Of a stretch of 41,539 bases of DNA, positions 21,686 through 31,341 are shown one piece after another (the first letter of the stretch is position 1; each line of letters begins with the position of its first letter). The notes below the pieces were generated by a model. That model saw only the letters and a program-made list of their open reading frames with translations, searched no databases and was not told the DNA's origin. Source of the stretch: a virus; IMG/VR virus record IMGVR_UViG_3300046168_000016, positions 1 through 41,539 of that record; one strand, given 5' to 3'. The position numbers and the translations under genes were made by a program.

Positions 21686-23889
21686 TGTATAAACAAACAT
21701 TATACCAAATAATTGATCACATAAAACCACATGTAATAAAAAGATTAAACAAATCTAAAAAGTGGGAGTATGGTTATAACAAAGAACACGATGTTATTGT
21801 TATATCTAAAACTGGTCAAATAGGTGATATATACGAAATACAAAACTTAAAAATAGCGTTACCAAAAGAAAAAGATGTTGATAAAGAACATGATAGGTGG
21901 AAGCCACATGAGTACCCTAAGACATTAAAAAAGATTAAAACAATATTTGACTGGAAACAATATCCAGATGATTTTAAAGATAAATGGTATGCGTATATTG
22001 ATAGAGAATTTGCCAGGCGCCACGAAGGTTATTGGTTCACTAATAAAGGTAAAGCTACTTATATTACTGGTACTCATTATATGTACTTGCAGTGGTCCAA
22101 GATTGATGTTGGGCAAGCAGACTTTAGAGAAGCAAACAGATTATTCTATATATTCTGGGAAGCTTGCAAGGCAGATACAAGATGTTACGGAATGTGCTAC
22201 CTCAAAAACAGACGGTCTGGTTTTTCATTCATGGCATCTGGTGAAACTGTCAACCTTGCAACCATCTCTAGTGATGCTAGATACGGTGTGTTATCAAAAT
22301 CTGGATCTGATGCAAAAAAAATGTTTACCGATAAAATCGTACCCATATCAGTTAACTACCCTTTTTTCTTTAAACCAATACAAGACGGTATGGACAGGCC
22401 AAAAACCGAGCTTGCATACAGGGTTCCAGCCAGTAGGTTTACAAGAAAAAAATTAGATACTAACGAACAGTTAGAAGAGCTTGAAGGATTAGATACAACT
22501 ATTGACTGGAAAAATACAGGGGATAACAGTTATGATGGTGAAAAATTAAAACTACTTGTACACGATGAATCTGGTAAGTGGGAAAAACCTGACAACATAT
22601 TAAACAACTGGAGGGTTACAAAAACTTGTTTACGATTAGGTTCTAGAATTATAGGTAAGTGTATGATGGGATCAACGAGCAATGCTCTTGACAAAGGTGG
22701 TAGAAACTATAAAAAAATATATGATGACTCAGACGTTACCAGAAGAAACCGCAATGGGCAGACTAGCTCGGGATTATATAGCTTGTTCATACCTATGGAA
22801 TGGAACTACGAAGGATACATTGATTCTTATGGGTTACCTGTCTTCGAGACGCCAGAAAAACCAAAAAAAGGTCCAGACGGTTTCCCAATTGAAATCGGTG
22901 TTATCGAGCACTGGGAAAATGAAGTAGATGGCCTTAAGGATGATCCTGATGCACTTAATGAATTATACAGACAGTTTCCACGTACTGAAAAACACGCTTT
23001 CAGAGATGAAACAAAACAATCTTTATTTAATCTAACTAAGATTTACGAACAAATAGATTATAATGAAGATTTAAAAAATTCTAACGTTGTAACTCAAGGT
23101 AATTTTCAGTGGATTGATGGGATTAAAGATACTAAGGTTCGCTTTGTACCAAGTAAACAAGGTAGATTTTATGTTTCATGGGTACCTAATATGAATCAAC
23201 AAAATAGAGTTGTTATAAAAAATGGTAGAAAGTATCCTGGCAACGAACATATGGGAGCTTTTGGTTGTGACAGTTATGATATATCAGGTACTGTAGATGG
23301 TAGAGGATCAAAAGGTTCTTTACATGGTTTAACTAAGTTTAGCATGGAAGACGCTCCACCAAATTTATTCTTTTTAGAATATATAGCTAGACCTCAGACC
23401 GCAGAAATATTTTTTGAAGATGTACTTATGGCTTGCATATTTTATGGGATGCCAATACTTGCAGAAAATAATAAACCTAGATTATTATACCATTTTAAAC
23501 GTAGAGGTTACAGGGGTTATTCTATGAATAGACCTGATAAAACAATACATAAAATGTCTATAACTGAAAAAGAAATAGGTGGTATACCTAATTCAAGTGA
23601 AGACGTAAAACAAGCTCATGCCGCAGCTATTGAAGCCTACATTGAAATGTTTGTTGGATTTAACAATGAACAATACGGTACAATGTATTTTCAAAGAACA
23701 TTAGAAGACTGGGCGGCATTTGATATAAACAATAGAACAAAACATGATGCATCAATAAGCTCTGGCTTAGCTATCATGGCTTGCAATAAAAATAAATATA
23801 GACCAGTTGCTGATGTTACAAAAGCAAAACTTAATTTAAATTTTGCTAAATATGATAACAAAGGGTTTGAATCAAAAATAATTAATTAG
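21685..23889 (+). CDS. terL: Terminase large subunit (734 aa)
   Basis: This is the packaging motor ATPase and headful/site nuclease. The ATPase half has a Walker-A-like motif LKNRRSGFSF at about residue 173. Walker B is LLVHDESG, with Asp294 and Glu295, followed by a coupling motif MMGSTSN. The nuclease half has GCDSYDISG with Asp529 as a likely first metal ligand, and TKHDASISSGLA with Asp688 as a likely third. At 734 aa it is longer than many TerL proteins, because of ~150 residues before the ATPase (…EHDRWKPHEYP…GYWFTNKGKATYITGTHYMYL). The reading frame is intact. The next gene, portal, begins directly after the stop. Confidence 0.9.
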   Translation: MYKQTLYQIIDHIKPHVIKRLNKSKKWEYGYNKEHDVIVISKTGQIGDIYEIQNLKIALPKEKDVDKEHDRWKPHEYPKTLKKIKTIFDWKQYPDDFKDKWYAYIDREFARRHEGYWFTNKGKATYITGTHYMYLQWSKIDVGQADFREANRLFYIFWEACKADTRCYGMCYLKNRRSGFSFMASGETVNLATISSDARYGVLSKSGSDAKKMFTDKIVPISVNYPFFFKPIQDGMDRPKTELAYRVPASRFTRKKLDTNEQLEELEGLDTTIDWKNTGDNSYDGEKLKLLVHDESGKWEKPDNILNNWRVTKTCLRLGSRIIGKCMMGSTSNALDKGGRNYKKIYDDSDVTRRNRNGQTSSGLYSLFIPMEWNYEGYIDSYGLPVFETPEKPKKGPDGFPIEIGVIEHWENEVDGLKDDPDALNELYRQFPRTEKHAFRDETKQSLFNLTKIYEQIDYNEDLKNSNVVTQGNFQWIDGIKDTKVRFVPSKQGRFYVSWVPNMNQQNRVVIKNGRKYPGNEHMGAFGCDSYDISGTVDGRGSKGSLHGLTKFSMEDAPPNLFFLEYIARPQTAEIFFEDVLMACIFYGMPILAENNKPRLLYHFKRRGYRGYSMNRPDKTIHKMSITEKEIGGIPNSSEDVKQAHAAAIEAYIEMFVGFNNEQYGTMYFQRTLEDWAAFDINNRTKHDASISSGLAIMACNKNKYRPVADVTKAKLNLNFAKYDNKGFESKIIN

Positions 23890-25716
23890 ATGATTAATAC
23901 TAGTGTTAACAGCGCATTTCCAAGTCAGATGGTATCTGAGGAAGAAAAGAAAAGTTTAGAGTATGGTTTGCTAGTTGGGCAAGCTATTGAATATGAGTGG
24001 TTTAGAGGCGGAAAAGTTAATAGTAACAAATGGCAAACAGGTTATCAAAATTATAACAGGCTAAGATTATATGCTAGAGGAGAACAATCTGTTCAAAAAT
24101 ATAAAGACGAATTATCTGTTAATGGTGATTTGTCTTATTTAAATTTAGACTGGAAGCCAGTTCCAATTATACCTAAGTTTGTAGATATAGTAACAAATGG
24201 TATTGCATCTAAAGATTATGAATTAAAGGCTTATGCTCAAGATCCTTTTTCTTTAAAACAAAGAACTGATTATGTAGGCGGTATATATAGAGATATGATG
24301 GGTCAAGAATATCTTGATGAAATAGAACAGACTACAGGAATGAATTTATATAATTCTGATAAAAAAACATTACCACAATCAAAAGAAGAATTAGAAATAC
24401 ACATGCAATTAAACTACAAGCAGTCTGTAGAAATTGCTGAAGAAGAAGCTATAAATAATACGTTAGCATTTAATAAATATCAATTGACTAAAAAAAGATT
24501 AGTAGATGATATTGTTACAATTGGTATTGGTGCTGTAAAAACTAGTTTTAACAAATCTGAAGGAGTTGTTGTAGATTATGTAGATCCTGCTAATTTAGTT
24601 TATTCTTATACTAATGATCCTAATTTTGAAGATATATATTACGTTGGTGAAATTAAATCTTTAACATTAGCTGAAATAAAAAAACAATTTCCTTATTTAA
24701 CAGAAGACGAATTACAAAGATTAGTAAAATATCCTGGTCGTCAAGGTTATATAGCTCAACCAAACTACGATAATGATTTAGTTCAAGTATTATATTTTGA
24801 ATACAAAACTTTCGTTGATCAAGTATTTAAAATAAAAAAGACTGATCAAGGTTTAGAAAAAGCTTTAGTAAAATCAGATACTTTTAATCCTCCACAAAGT
24901 GATAATTTTGATAGAGTTTCAAGAAGTATTGAAGTTTTATTTAGTGGTTGTAAAGTTATGGGCGTTCCACAAATGTTAGAGTGGAAGTTAGCTGAAAATA
25001 TGACAAGACCTAAAAGTGATTTAACTAAAGTTAATATGAATTATGCTATATGTGCACCTCATATGTACCAAGGTCGCGTAGAATCGCTTGTAAGCCGTAT
25101 TACTGGTTTTGCTGATATGATACAATTAACGTCATTAAAATTACAACAAGTAATTGCAAGGATGGTACCAGATGGTGTATTTGTAGATGTAGATGGTTTA
25201 GCAGAGGTTGATTTAGGCAACGGAACAAATTATAATCCACAAGAAGCTTTAAACATGTATTTCCAAACTGGTAGCATAGTTGGTAGAAGCTTAACACAAG
25301 ATGGTGATCCTAATAGAGGCAAAGTACCTATTCAAGAATTACAATCATCTAGTGCAAACGGAAAAATAGCATCACTTGTAAATACTTACCAGTATTATTT
25401 ACAAATGATTAGAGACGTAACAGGTCTTAATGAAGCAAGAGACGGCAGTTTACCAGACAAAGACGCATTGGTCGGATTGCAAAAAATGGCTGCCAATGCT
25501 TCAAATATAGCTACTAAACATATTGTAGATGCGAGTTTGTATTTAACATTAAGAGCTTGTGAAAACATTTCATTACGATTAGCTGATGCTTTGGAATTTG
25601 ATTTAACTAAACAAGCGTTAATGCAAAGTATTTCATTAACTAATACACAAAATTTAGAAGAATTAAAAAATCTTCATTTATATGATTTTGGTATTTACTT
25701 AGAACTTAGAGCCTGA
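23890..25716 (+). CDS. Portal protein, main part (frameshifted near the C-terminus)
   Basis: The portal is the dodecameric ring at the capsid vertex through which DNA passes. The 608 residues begin directly after terL. They include ARGEQSVQKYK, WKPVPIIPKFVDIVTNGI, DYVDPANLVYSY, a long helix-rich clip/stem region, and MIRDVTGLNEARDGSLPDKDALVGLQKMAANASN, the crown-like helix typical of short-tailed phage portals. The frame ends artificially at 25716. One extra base at about 25708 separates it from EPDDEEKAMLEQNIQ, and a further missing base near 25810 leads into the Gln-rich tail ending at 26289. The restored protein is about 799 aa. Confidence 0.85.
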   Translation: MINTSVNSAFPSQMVSEEEKKSLEYGLLVGQAIEYEWFRGGKVNSNKWQTGYQNYNRLRLYARGEQSVQKYKDELSVNGDLSYLNLDWKPVPIIPKFVDIVTNGIASKDYELKAYAQDPFSLKQRTDYVGGIYRDMMGQEYLDEIEQTTGMNLYNSDKKTLPQSKEELEIHMQLNYKQSVEIAEEEAINNTLAFNKYQLTKKRLVDDIVTIGIGAVKTSFNKSEGVVVDYVDPANLVYSYTNDPNFEDIYYVGEIKSLTLAEIKKQFPYLTEDELQRLVKYPGRQGYIAQPNYDNDLVQVLYFEYKTFVDQVFKIKKTDQGLEKALVKSDTFNPPQSDNFDRVSRSIEVLFSGCKVMGVPQMLEWKLAENMTRPKSDLTKVNMNYAICAPHMYQGRVESLVSRITGFADMIQLTSLKLQQVIARMVPDGVFVDVDGLAEVDLGNGTNYNPQEALNMYFQTGSIVGRSLTQDGDPNRGKVPIQELQSSSANGKIASLVNTYQYYLQMIRDVTGLNEARDGSLPDKDALVGLQKMAANASNIATKHIVDASLYLTLRACENISLRLADALEFDLTKQALMQSISLTNTQNLEELKNLHLYDFGIYLELRA

Positions 25717-26289
25717 TGATGAAGAAAAAGCTATGCTAGAGCAAAATATACAAGTAGCTTTGCAAGCAGGTCAAATATACCTTGAAGATGCTATTGATAT
25801 TAGAGAAGTTAAAAATATACATTAGCTAATCAAATATTAAAATACAGAAGAATCCAAAAACAAAAACAAGATCAAGCTGCACAACAACAGCAGATACAAG
25901 CTCAAGCACAAGCCAATATGCAAGCTTCTGAACAGGCGGCTATGAATGAAGTTCAAAAACAAGAAGCTTTAGCTAATACTGAAATACAGATAGAGCAAGC
26001 TAAATCTCAATTTGAAATACAAAGAATGGAACAAGAAGCTATGATTAAAAAACAATTAATGGCTGAAGAATTCAACTATCAATTACAATTAGCTCAAGCT
26101 AAAATAAATACCGATAGACAAAAAGAACAGTTCATAGAAGATCGTAAAGACAAAAGAACTAAAATACAAGCAACACAACAATCAAAAATGATTGAACAAC
26201 GTCAAAATGATTTATTACCTACAGATTTTGAATCGGCTGGTAATGATAATCTAGACGGATTTGGTTTAGAGCAGTTTTCACCTCAATAA
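25709..26289 (+). CDS. Portal protein, C-terminal Gln-rich tail (frameshifted fragments)
   Basis: Two pieces complete the portal. Positions 25709-25824 encode EPDDEEKAMLEQNIQVALQAGQIYLEDAIDIREVK in a second frame. From about 25815 to 26289 the frame returns to that of the portal and gives LANQILKYRRIQKQKQDQ, then a Gln/Ala-rich coiled coil and a tail ending GLEQFSPQ. The longest ATG-initiated piece is 25918-26289. Its heptad-rich, Gln-dense sequence fits the barrel or coiled-coil extension of a portal. It could be an independent scaffold-like gene, but it lacks its own leader. Confidence 0.7.
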
Positions 26290-26320
26290 ACCTATTTATT
26301 AATTTTTATTATATTATATT

Positions 26321-27508
26321 ATGTCAGAAAAAGTAAAAGAAGAAGGTGCTTTTAAAATTAAAAAGAAACCTAAAAATCTAGTAAAAAACGATATTGTTAA
26401 AGTTGATTTATCAAAAACTAAAAAACAAGAAAAAGATGCCGTTCAAGTCGGAGAAACAAAGAAGGTGGCTGTGGAAGAACAAGCCGGAAATAGCCCTCAA
26501 GTGGACAAATCAGTATCAGAGCCCAAAGAAGTTTCTGAAACTAAAGAAGAACAACCAATAATACAAGAGGTTGTTGAAAAAGAAAAACCTAATGAAGAAA
26601 AAGTTGAAGAAGAAATAGTACAATTAGGTGAAAAAATAGAAGAAAAAGTTATTGCTCCTACGCCTGAAGAGGCAAGAGAAGTAGCTAAACTACCTGAAAA
26701 CATCGAAAAAGTCGTAGACTTTATGAAAGAAACAGGTGGAACATTAGAAGATTATGTAAGATTAAATGCAGATTATTCTAATGTAGATAACGATACTCTA
26801 TTAAGAGAGTATTATAAACAAGCCAAATCACACTTAGATTCGAATGAAATTAACTTTATGATTGAAGATAATTTTTCATTTGATGAAGAAGTAGATGAGG
26901 AGCGAGATATTCGTAAGAAAAAACTCGCTTATAAAGAAGAGGTTGCTAAAGCCCGAAAGCATTTAGATGGTTTAAAAAGTCAATATTACGAGGAGATCAA
27001 GTTGAGACCTGGTACGACACAAGACCAACAAAAAGCTATGGACTTTTTCAATCGCTATAATGAAGAGCAAAACACAGCTCAACAACAGCATGAGGCTTTT
27101 AAGTCTGATACTAAACAATATTTTTCTAATGATTTCAAAGGTTTTGACATCAATGTTGGAGAAAAAAAGTTTAGATATGGAGTTAAAAATCCTAATGAAG
27201 TTGCAACTAAACAATCAAATGTTTCTAATATAATTAAGAAGTTCTTAAATAATGACGGAAGTGTTAAAGATGTTAAAGGTTATCACAAAGCTATGTATGC
27301 CGCTGACAATGTTGATTCAATTGCAAAACATTTTTATGAGCAGGGTAAATCCGATGCTACTAAAGATCTTATTGCAAAATCTAAAAACATTACAGATGAT
27401 GTAAGGTCTAAACCTACAGGAGATGTATTTGTTGGAGGATTTAAAGTTAAATCAATCAGTGGTCTTGATTCTTCTAAATTGAAGATAAAATCAAAAAAGT
27501 TTAACTAA
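26321..27508 (+). CDS. Scaffold-like protein between portal and capsid (395 aa)
   Basis: The first ~125 residues are Lys/Glu/Val-rich and low complexity, likely disordered. The middle part is long charged helix (DEERDIRKKKLAYKEEVAKARKHLDGLKSQYYEEIK), and the end is compact and basic (VFVGGFKVKSISGLDSSKLKIKSKKFN). This acid/base-rich helical design, placed immediately before the major capsid gene, is what phage scaffolding proteins look like; the C-terminal basic part would contact the shell. A protease domain is not apparent. Its leader is AT-rich (TTATTATATTATATTATG) without a Shine-Dalgarno sequence. Confidence 0.7.
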   Translation: MSEKVKEEGAFKIKKKPKNLVKNDIVKVDLSKTKKQEKDAVQVGETKKVAVEEQAGNSPQVDKSVSEPKEVSETKEEQPIIQEVVEKEKPNEEKVEEEIVQLGEKIEEKVIAPTPEEAREVAKLPENIEKVVDFMKETGGTLEDYVRLNADYSNVDNDTLLREYYKQAKSHLDSNEINFMIEDNFSFDEEVDEERDIRKKKLAYKEEVAKARKHLDGLKSQYYEEIKLRPGTTQDQQKAMDFFNRYNEEQNTAQQQHEAFKSDTKQYFSNDFKGFDINVGEKKFRYGVKNPNEVATKQSNVSNIIKKFLNNDGSVKDVKGYHKAMYAADNVDSIAKHFYEQGKSDATKDLIAKSKNITDDVRSKPTGDVFVGGFKVKSISGLDSSKLKIKSKKFN

Positions 27509-27525
27509 AAACAAAATTAATTATT

Positions 27526-29007
27526 ATGGGACAAATGACTCCTGTGTTTGGAAGTATTATACCTTCTCAACAACAACTAGCGCTACAGAATAACTACTTA
27601 GCGTTTAATACTGGTGGTGCAAATGACTTTGCTCAGCAGTACCTACCTGAAGTTTACGAAGCTGAGGTAGAAAGATATGGAAACAGAACTTTAAATGGTT
27701 TCCTTAGAATGGTTGGCGCTGAAATGCCAATGACGTCTGATCAAGTGATTTGGTCAGAACAAAACAGATTACACGTTTCTTACAACAATGTAAACCAAAC
27801 TGGTGGTGCAGGTGTTGCACAATTAGAATTTGCTTTAGGTGGTAACCCAGCTGTATCAAATGCTATTTTTCCAAATGATACAATCGTTGTAATGAACCCG
27901 ACTACTGGTGTTACACTAAAAGGTGTGGTAAGAACAAGTTTACCAGGTGGTATTGGACAAAGAGTTATTGCTTATCCATTTACTGCAGCTAACTGGGATG
28001 CTTTAGGAGTTGGAGCTACAAACCTTAAAATGTTTGTATATGGTTCTATTTTTGCTAAAGGATCTGTTGGACCTGTAGATAATGGCCTAGCGGCTGGATC
28101 TTACAAGTCTATTCAACCTTCATTTACTCAATATGCAAATAACCCGATTATCATAAAAGATTCATTCCAAATTAATGGTTCTGATATGGCTCAAATCGGT
28201 TGGGTAGAAGTTGCTACAGAAGATGGTACATCAGGATACTTATGGTATCTAAAGTCTGAGTCTGAAACAAGACTAAGATTTGATGACTATTTAGAAATGG
28301 CAATGGTTGAAGGTGAATTAGCTACTGGTGCTGGTGGACAAAGTTTTGCTGCTCAACAAGCTAATATCCAAGGATTTGGAGGCGGTATCAACGCTTACGG
28401 ATCTGAAGGTCTTTTTGCTGCTATTCAATCAAGAGGTAATATCATGTCTGGATTCTCAGCTGGTACTGGTCTTTCTGATTTTGATCAAGTACTTAAAAAT
28501 CTAGATACTCAAGGAGCTATCGAAGAAAACATGCTTTTCTTAAATAGAGGTCTTGATTTAGATTTTGATGACATGCTAGGACAAATTTCAGGTGGATCTG
28601 TAGGCGGAACAGCTTACGGTTTATTTGAAAACTCTGAAGACATGGCGCTTAATTTAGGTTTCTCTGGTTTTAGAAGAGGTTCTTATGACTTCTATAAAAC
28701 TAGCTGGAAATACTTAAACGATGCTTCTACAAGAGGTGGAGTTGCAGTAAGTGGAATAGAAGGTGTATTAATACCTGCTGGAACATCAACTGTGTATGAC
28801 CAACAATTAGGTACTAACATAAGAAGACCATTCTTACACGTTAGATATAGAGCTTCACAAACTGAAGACAGACGTTACAAAAACTGGATCACAGGATCTG
28901 CTGGTGGTGCTTACACTACTAACTTAGATGCTATGCAAGTTAACTGGTTGTCTGAAAGATGTTTGGTTACTCAAGCTGCGAATAATTTCGTATTATTCCA
29001 AAACTAA
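27526..29007 (+). CDS. Major capsid protein (493 aa)
   Basis: Assignment rests on position (portal, scaffold, this gene, terminator), length, composition and intact frame. It has an N-terminal arm (MGQMTPVFGSIIPSQQQLALQNNYL), a helix YLPEVYEAEVERYGNRTLNGFLRMVG, and many Gly/Ala/Ser/Asn residues with few Cys. A long helix region (WYLKSESETRLRFDDYLEMAMVEG) and a C-terminal beta part follow (RRPFLHVRYRASQTEDRRYKNWITG…). These fit an HK97-fold shell protein, although I cannot confirm the fold. Codon use is slightly richer in C/G-ending codons than in neighbours, as expected for the most highly expressed phage gene. A strong terminator follows. Confidence 0.85.
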   Translation: MGQMTPVFGSIIPSQQQLALQNNYLAFNTGGANDFAQQYLPEVYEAEVERYGNRTLNGFLRMVGAEMPMTSDQVIWSEQNRLHVSYNNVNQTGGAGVAQLEFALGGNPAVSNAIFPNDTIVVMNPTTGVTLKGVVRTSLPGGIGQRVIAYPFTAANWDALGVGATNLKMFVYGSIFAKGSVGPVDNGLAAGSYKSIQPSFTQYANNPIIIKDSFQINGSDMAQIGWVEVATEDGTSGYLWYLKSESETRLRFDDYLEMAMVEGELATGAGGQSFAAQQANIQGFGGGINAYGSEGLFAAIQSRGNIMSGFSAGTGLSDFDQVLKNLDTQGAIEENMLFLNRGLDLDFDDMLGQISGGSVGGTAYGLFENSEDMALNLGFSGFRRGSYDFYKTSWKYLNDASTRGGVAVSGIEGVLIPAGTSTVYDQQLGTNIRRPFLHVRYRASQTEDRRYKNWITGSAGGAYTTNLDAMQVNWLSERCLVTQAANNFVLFQN

Positions 29008-29022
29008 GATTGCTTTAAAGTT

Positions 29023-29046
29023 TATCTCCGTCTTCGGGCGGAGATA
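29023..29046 (+). terminator. Strong rho-independent terminator with UUCG tetraloop
   Basis: The stem arms TATCTCCGTC (29023-29032) and GGCGGAGATA (29037-29046) pair over 10 bp, with one G-U, around the stable loop TTCG; CTCTTTATTTTATT follows. It closes the capsid transcript. Confidence 0.85.
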
Positions 29047-29079
29047 CTCTTTATTTTATTAATTATATTATATTATATC

Positions 29080-29844
29080 ATGTCAAAAACAAAAGAAATA
29101 AAAGCCCCTAAATGGGAGATAAAAGATAGAAGATACTATCTACTACACGGTAAAGAACCTTTAACATATACTTTAAATTCTAAAAATAGTCTTAGACATC
29201 CTTTACTATATTTTAATGAAGAAGTAGGGGAACAACAAGAATTAAGATATGCAACTAATCAAAATTCTCCACTTGTAAAAGATCAAAAAGGAGAAGTAAC
29301 ACTAGGTCATATTATATTTGAAGATGGTGTGTTAGCTGTTTCAAAACAAAAACAAAACTTACAAAAACTATTATCATTATATCATCCAAAGAAAAACATT
29401 ATATATGCTGAATGGGAAGCTGATGTTGTTGCTGAAGATGAATTAGATGATATTAATATTCAACTAGATGCTATGATGGCGGCAAAAGAAATGGATATTG
29501 ATCACGCTGAAGCTGTATTACGAGTAGAAGTTGGATCTTCTGTATCTTCTTTAAGTTCTAAAGAATTAAAAAGAGATATTTTGCTTATGGCAAAGAAAAA
29601 TCCAAAAGCTTTCTTAGAAATAGCTTCTGATGATAATGTAGGTTTAAGAAATATAGGTATTAGAGCTGTAGAACAAAACATACTTAAACTAGCTCAAGAC
29701 CAAAGAACTTTTCACTGGGCATCAAATGATAGAAAGCTAATGACTATACCTTTTGATGAAAACCCATACTCAGCATTAGCTGCATGGTTTAAAACTGATG
29801 AAGGTGTTCAAGTTTTTAAAACAATTAAGAAAAAGTTACAATAA
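29080..29844 (+). CDS. Hypothetical protein downstream of the capsid gene (254 aa)
   Basis: Soluble and intact. The first part (APKWEIKDRRYYLLHGKEPLTYTLNSKNSLRHPLLYFN) looks like a small beta-rich domain. The second is helical: DELDDINIQLDAMMAAKEMDIDHAEAVLRVEVG, then ELKRDILLMAKKNPKAFLEIA. A C-terminal part reads FHWASNDRKLMTIPFDENPYSALAAWFKTDEG. I recall similar proteins beside capsid genes of Bacteroidetes and marine phages but know no established function. Its own terminators on both sides suggest a separately tuned transcript. Candidates are a head-completion, capsid-maturation or head-vertex protein. Confidence 0.6.
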   Translation: MSKTKEIKAPKWEIKDRRYYLLHGKEPLTYTLNSKNSLRHPLLYFNEEVGEQQELRYATNQNSPLVKDQKGEVTLGHIIFEDGVLAVSKQKQNLQKLLSLYHPKKNIIYAEWEADVVAEDELDDINIQLDAMMAAKEMDIDHAEAVLRVEVGSSVSSLSSKELKRDILLMAKKNPKAFLEIASDDNVGLRNIGIRAVEQNILKLAQDQRTFHWASNDRKLMTIPFDENPYSALAAWFKTDEGVQVFKTIKKKLQ

Positions 29845-29858
29845 TATGTAACTATAAT

Positions 29859-29894
29859 ATAGTGAAGGGTCACTTATGTGGCCCTAATCACTAT
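29859..29894 (+). terminator. Imperfect long hairpin, probable terminator
   Basis: ATAGTGA (29859-29865) pairs with TCACTAT (29888-29894). Inside it, AGGG pairs with CCCT across a two-A bulge, and TCAC pairs with GTGG around the loop TTAT. TAATTAAAAT follows. Confidence 0.6.
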
Positions 29895-29910
29895 TAATTA
29901 AAATATAAAA

Positions 29911-30519
29911 ATGGCAATAAACGTAAATACTGTATATCAAACCGTTTTATTAATACTAAATAAAGAACAGAGAGGTTATATGACACCTGTTGAGTTTAAT
30001 AAAATAGGTACTCAGGTTCAATTAGAGATATTTGAAAAATATTTTGAAGACCTTAACCAACAGCTACGTATTCCACAAACTAACACAGATTATGCAGATA
30101 GAGTGCTTAATCTTGATGAAAAAATATCTATATTTAAAACAAACGGTAGTGCTTCTTATGCTAACAATACGTTTAATTTACCAACCTCTAATGGTGCATC
30201 ATATACTTGGACTATAACTTCTTCTGGCGCAACCACTTACACAATAACAAATATTTCAGCTAGTGATTTAGCAGACGGAACAACTACTGTTTATGTTAAT
30301 GGTTTAATAAGACCATCATCAGATTATACTATAAGTGGTAACACATTAATATGGAATAACAACACACCAAGAGGTATTGTTTCTAATACTGTAGTTGGTA
30401 ATGTTGTTCCTCCAAACAAAACAATAACAACAACCACAATAATTCCTCAACCTGATATAGCTGTTGGTAGTTATATTAGAGGTAATACAGTTACTGGTAG
30501 TGTTCGGAAACGCTTCTGA
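29911..30519 (+). CDS. Connector/ring-type virion protein, N-terminal fragment
   Basis: MAINVNTVYQTVLLILNKEQRGYMTPVEFNKIGTQVQLEIFEKYFEDLNQQLRIPQTNTDYADR is a helical domain typical of neck proteins that follow the capsid gene in Bacteroidetes-type short-tailed phages. A beta-rich insert of ~100 residues follows (YTWTITSSGATTYTITN…TVYVNGLIRPSSDYTISGNTLIWNN). The frame stops at 30519 because of one apparent extra base near 30500-30505. Beyond it the other frame continues FGNASDTVNILQNGTG… in the 30464-31120 fragment. The final residues (VRKRF) are probably artefactual. Confidence 0.65.
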   Translation: MAINVNTVYQTVLLILNKEQRGYMTPVEFNKIGTQVQLEIFEKYFEDLNQQLRIPQTNTDYADRVLNLDEKISIFKTNGSASYANNTFNLPTSNGASYTWTITSSGATTYTITNISASDLADGTTTVYVNGLIRPSSDYTISGNTLIWNNNTPRGIVSNTVVGNVVPPNKTITTTTIIPQPDIAVGSYIRGNTVTGSVRKRF

Positions 30520-31120
30520 CACTGTAAATATATTACAGAATGGTACTGGTTTTGGAATAGGTGTAAATCAAGCGTTTATAACAGATACTGCTCAAACTTT
30601 AACACTAGGTGATCCAATAGAATTTATAAATAATATTACAGTTGTTTCACAAACAAATAATTTTTATAGATTAGGTACGGTAACATATGAAGTTGGAGCG
30701 TTGTTACCAACTGAACTACAAAGAGTTGATAGATCAGAAATTTATCACTTAAACGCATCTAAATTAACTAGACCTTCTACTAAATATCCAGTTTATTTAT
30801 ACGAAAATAATAAACTTACAGTTTATCCAAAAACTATACAAAGTGGAATTAATGTTGATTATATAAGAAAACCTTTAAATCCTATATGGGATTTTACATC
30901 CTCTTCTTCTAATAACTATGCCTATGTTTATGATAGCGCTAATTCAGTTAACTTTGAACTTCATGAATCAGAGCAAACAGAAATTATATTAAAAGTATTA
31001 TTGTACGCTGGAGTAGTAGTTAAAGATCCTACTATAATACAAGTTGCTGCTCAACAAGTACAACAAGAAAATATAAATCAAAAAAGTAATAAATTATGCC
31101 TATACCTAATGGTGGTTTAA
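30464..31120 (+). CDS. Connector/ring-type virion protein, C-terminal fragment
   Basis: The meaningful part starts around 30503 (FGNASDTVNILQ…); the ATG at 30464 is out of frame in the restored gene. A typical neck-protein core follows: LPTELQRVDRSEIYHLNASKLTRPSTKYPVYLYENNKLTVYPKTI. Then comes a helical end (SEQTEIILKVLLYAGVVVKDPTIIQVAAQQVQQENINQK). The last residues (SNKLCLYLMVV) overlap the next gene's start. One base changed in the A-run at 31080-31086 would end the protein at TAATAA just before that ATG, so a small indel there is likely. The restored gene is about 29911-31095. Confidence 0.65.
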   Translation: MVVILEVIQLLVVFGNASDTVNILQNGTGFGIGVNQAFITDTAQTLTLGDPIEFINNITVVSQTNNFYRLGTVTYEVGALLPTELQRVDRSEIYHLNASKLTRPSTKYPVYLYENNKLTVYPKTIQSGINVDYIRKPLNPIWDFTSSSSNNYAYVYDSANSVNFELHESEQTEIILKVLLYAGVVVKDPTIIQVAAQQVQQENINQKSNKLCLYLMVV

Positions 31121-31341
31121 TAACCGAAACTAACAGACAATATTACGCTGGATGCACAGCAGTATTAACTTCAGCATGGAGTTGGTATCAAACATTTACA
31201 AGTACGTTTGATACTAATCTAGTTGTTGGTACTGGTAATTATTCTGATCCTGCAACTAATGGTTATAATTTAAATAACTTTAAAATATATACAAGTCCAG
31301 ATGCTAACATTTGGACTGAATTAACACCGCTTCAGCTGTAG
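31096..31341 (+). CDS. Head-tail adaptor-type protein, N-terminal fragment
   Basis: MPIPNGGLITETNRQYYAGCTAVLTSAWSWYQTFTSTFDTNLVVG, then NLNNFKIYTSPDANIWTEL, is a beta-sandwich-like domain. I recall it at the start of a structural protein in marine phages, where it is followed directly by the domain seen here at 31620-32523. The frame breaks after IWTEL (about 31325) and again several times up to 31517. The gene as sequenced therefore encodes only this domain. Confidence 0.6.
   Translation: MPIPNGGLITETNRQYYAGCTAVLTSAWSWYQTFTSTFDTNLVVGTGNYSDPATNGYNLNNFKIYTSPDANIWTELTPLQL

Noticed and set aside
21947-22927. Plus-strand ORFs in other frames inside terL
   Set aside because: terL motifs occupy the main frame without interruption; the alternatives are shadows.
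26497-27214. Minus-strand ORFs within the scaffold-like gene
   Set aside because: Ser/Phe-rich complements of Glu/Lys-rich helix codons; no independent signal.
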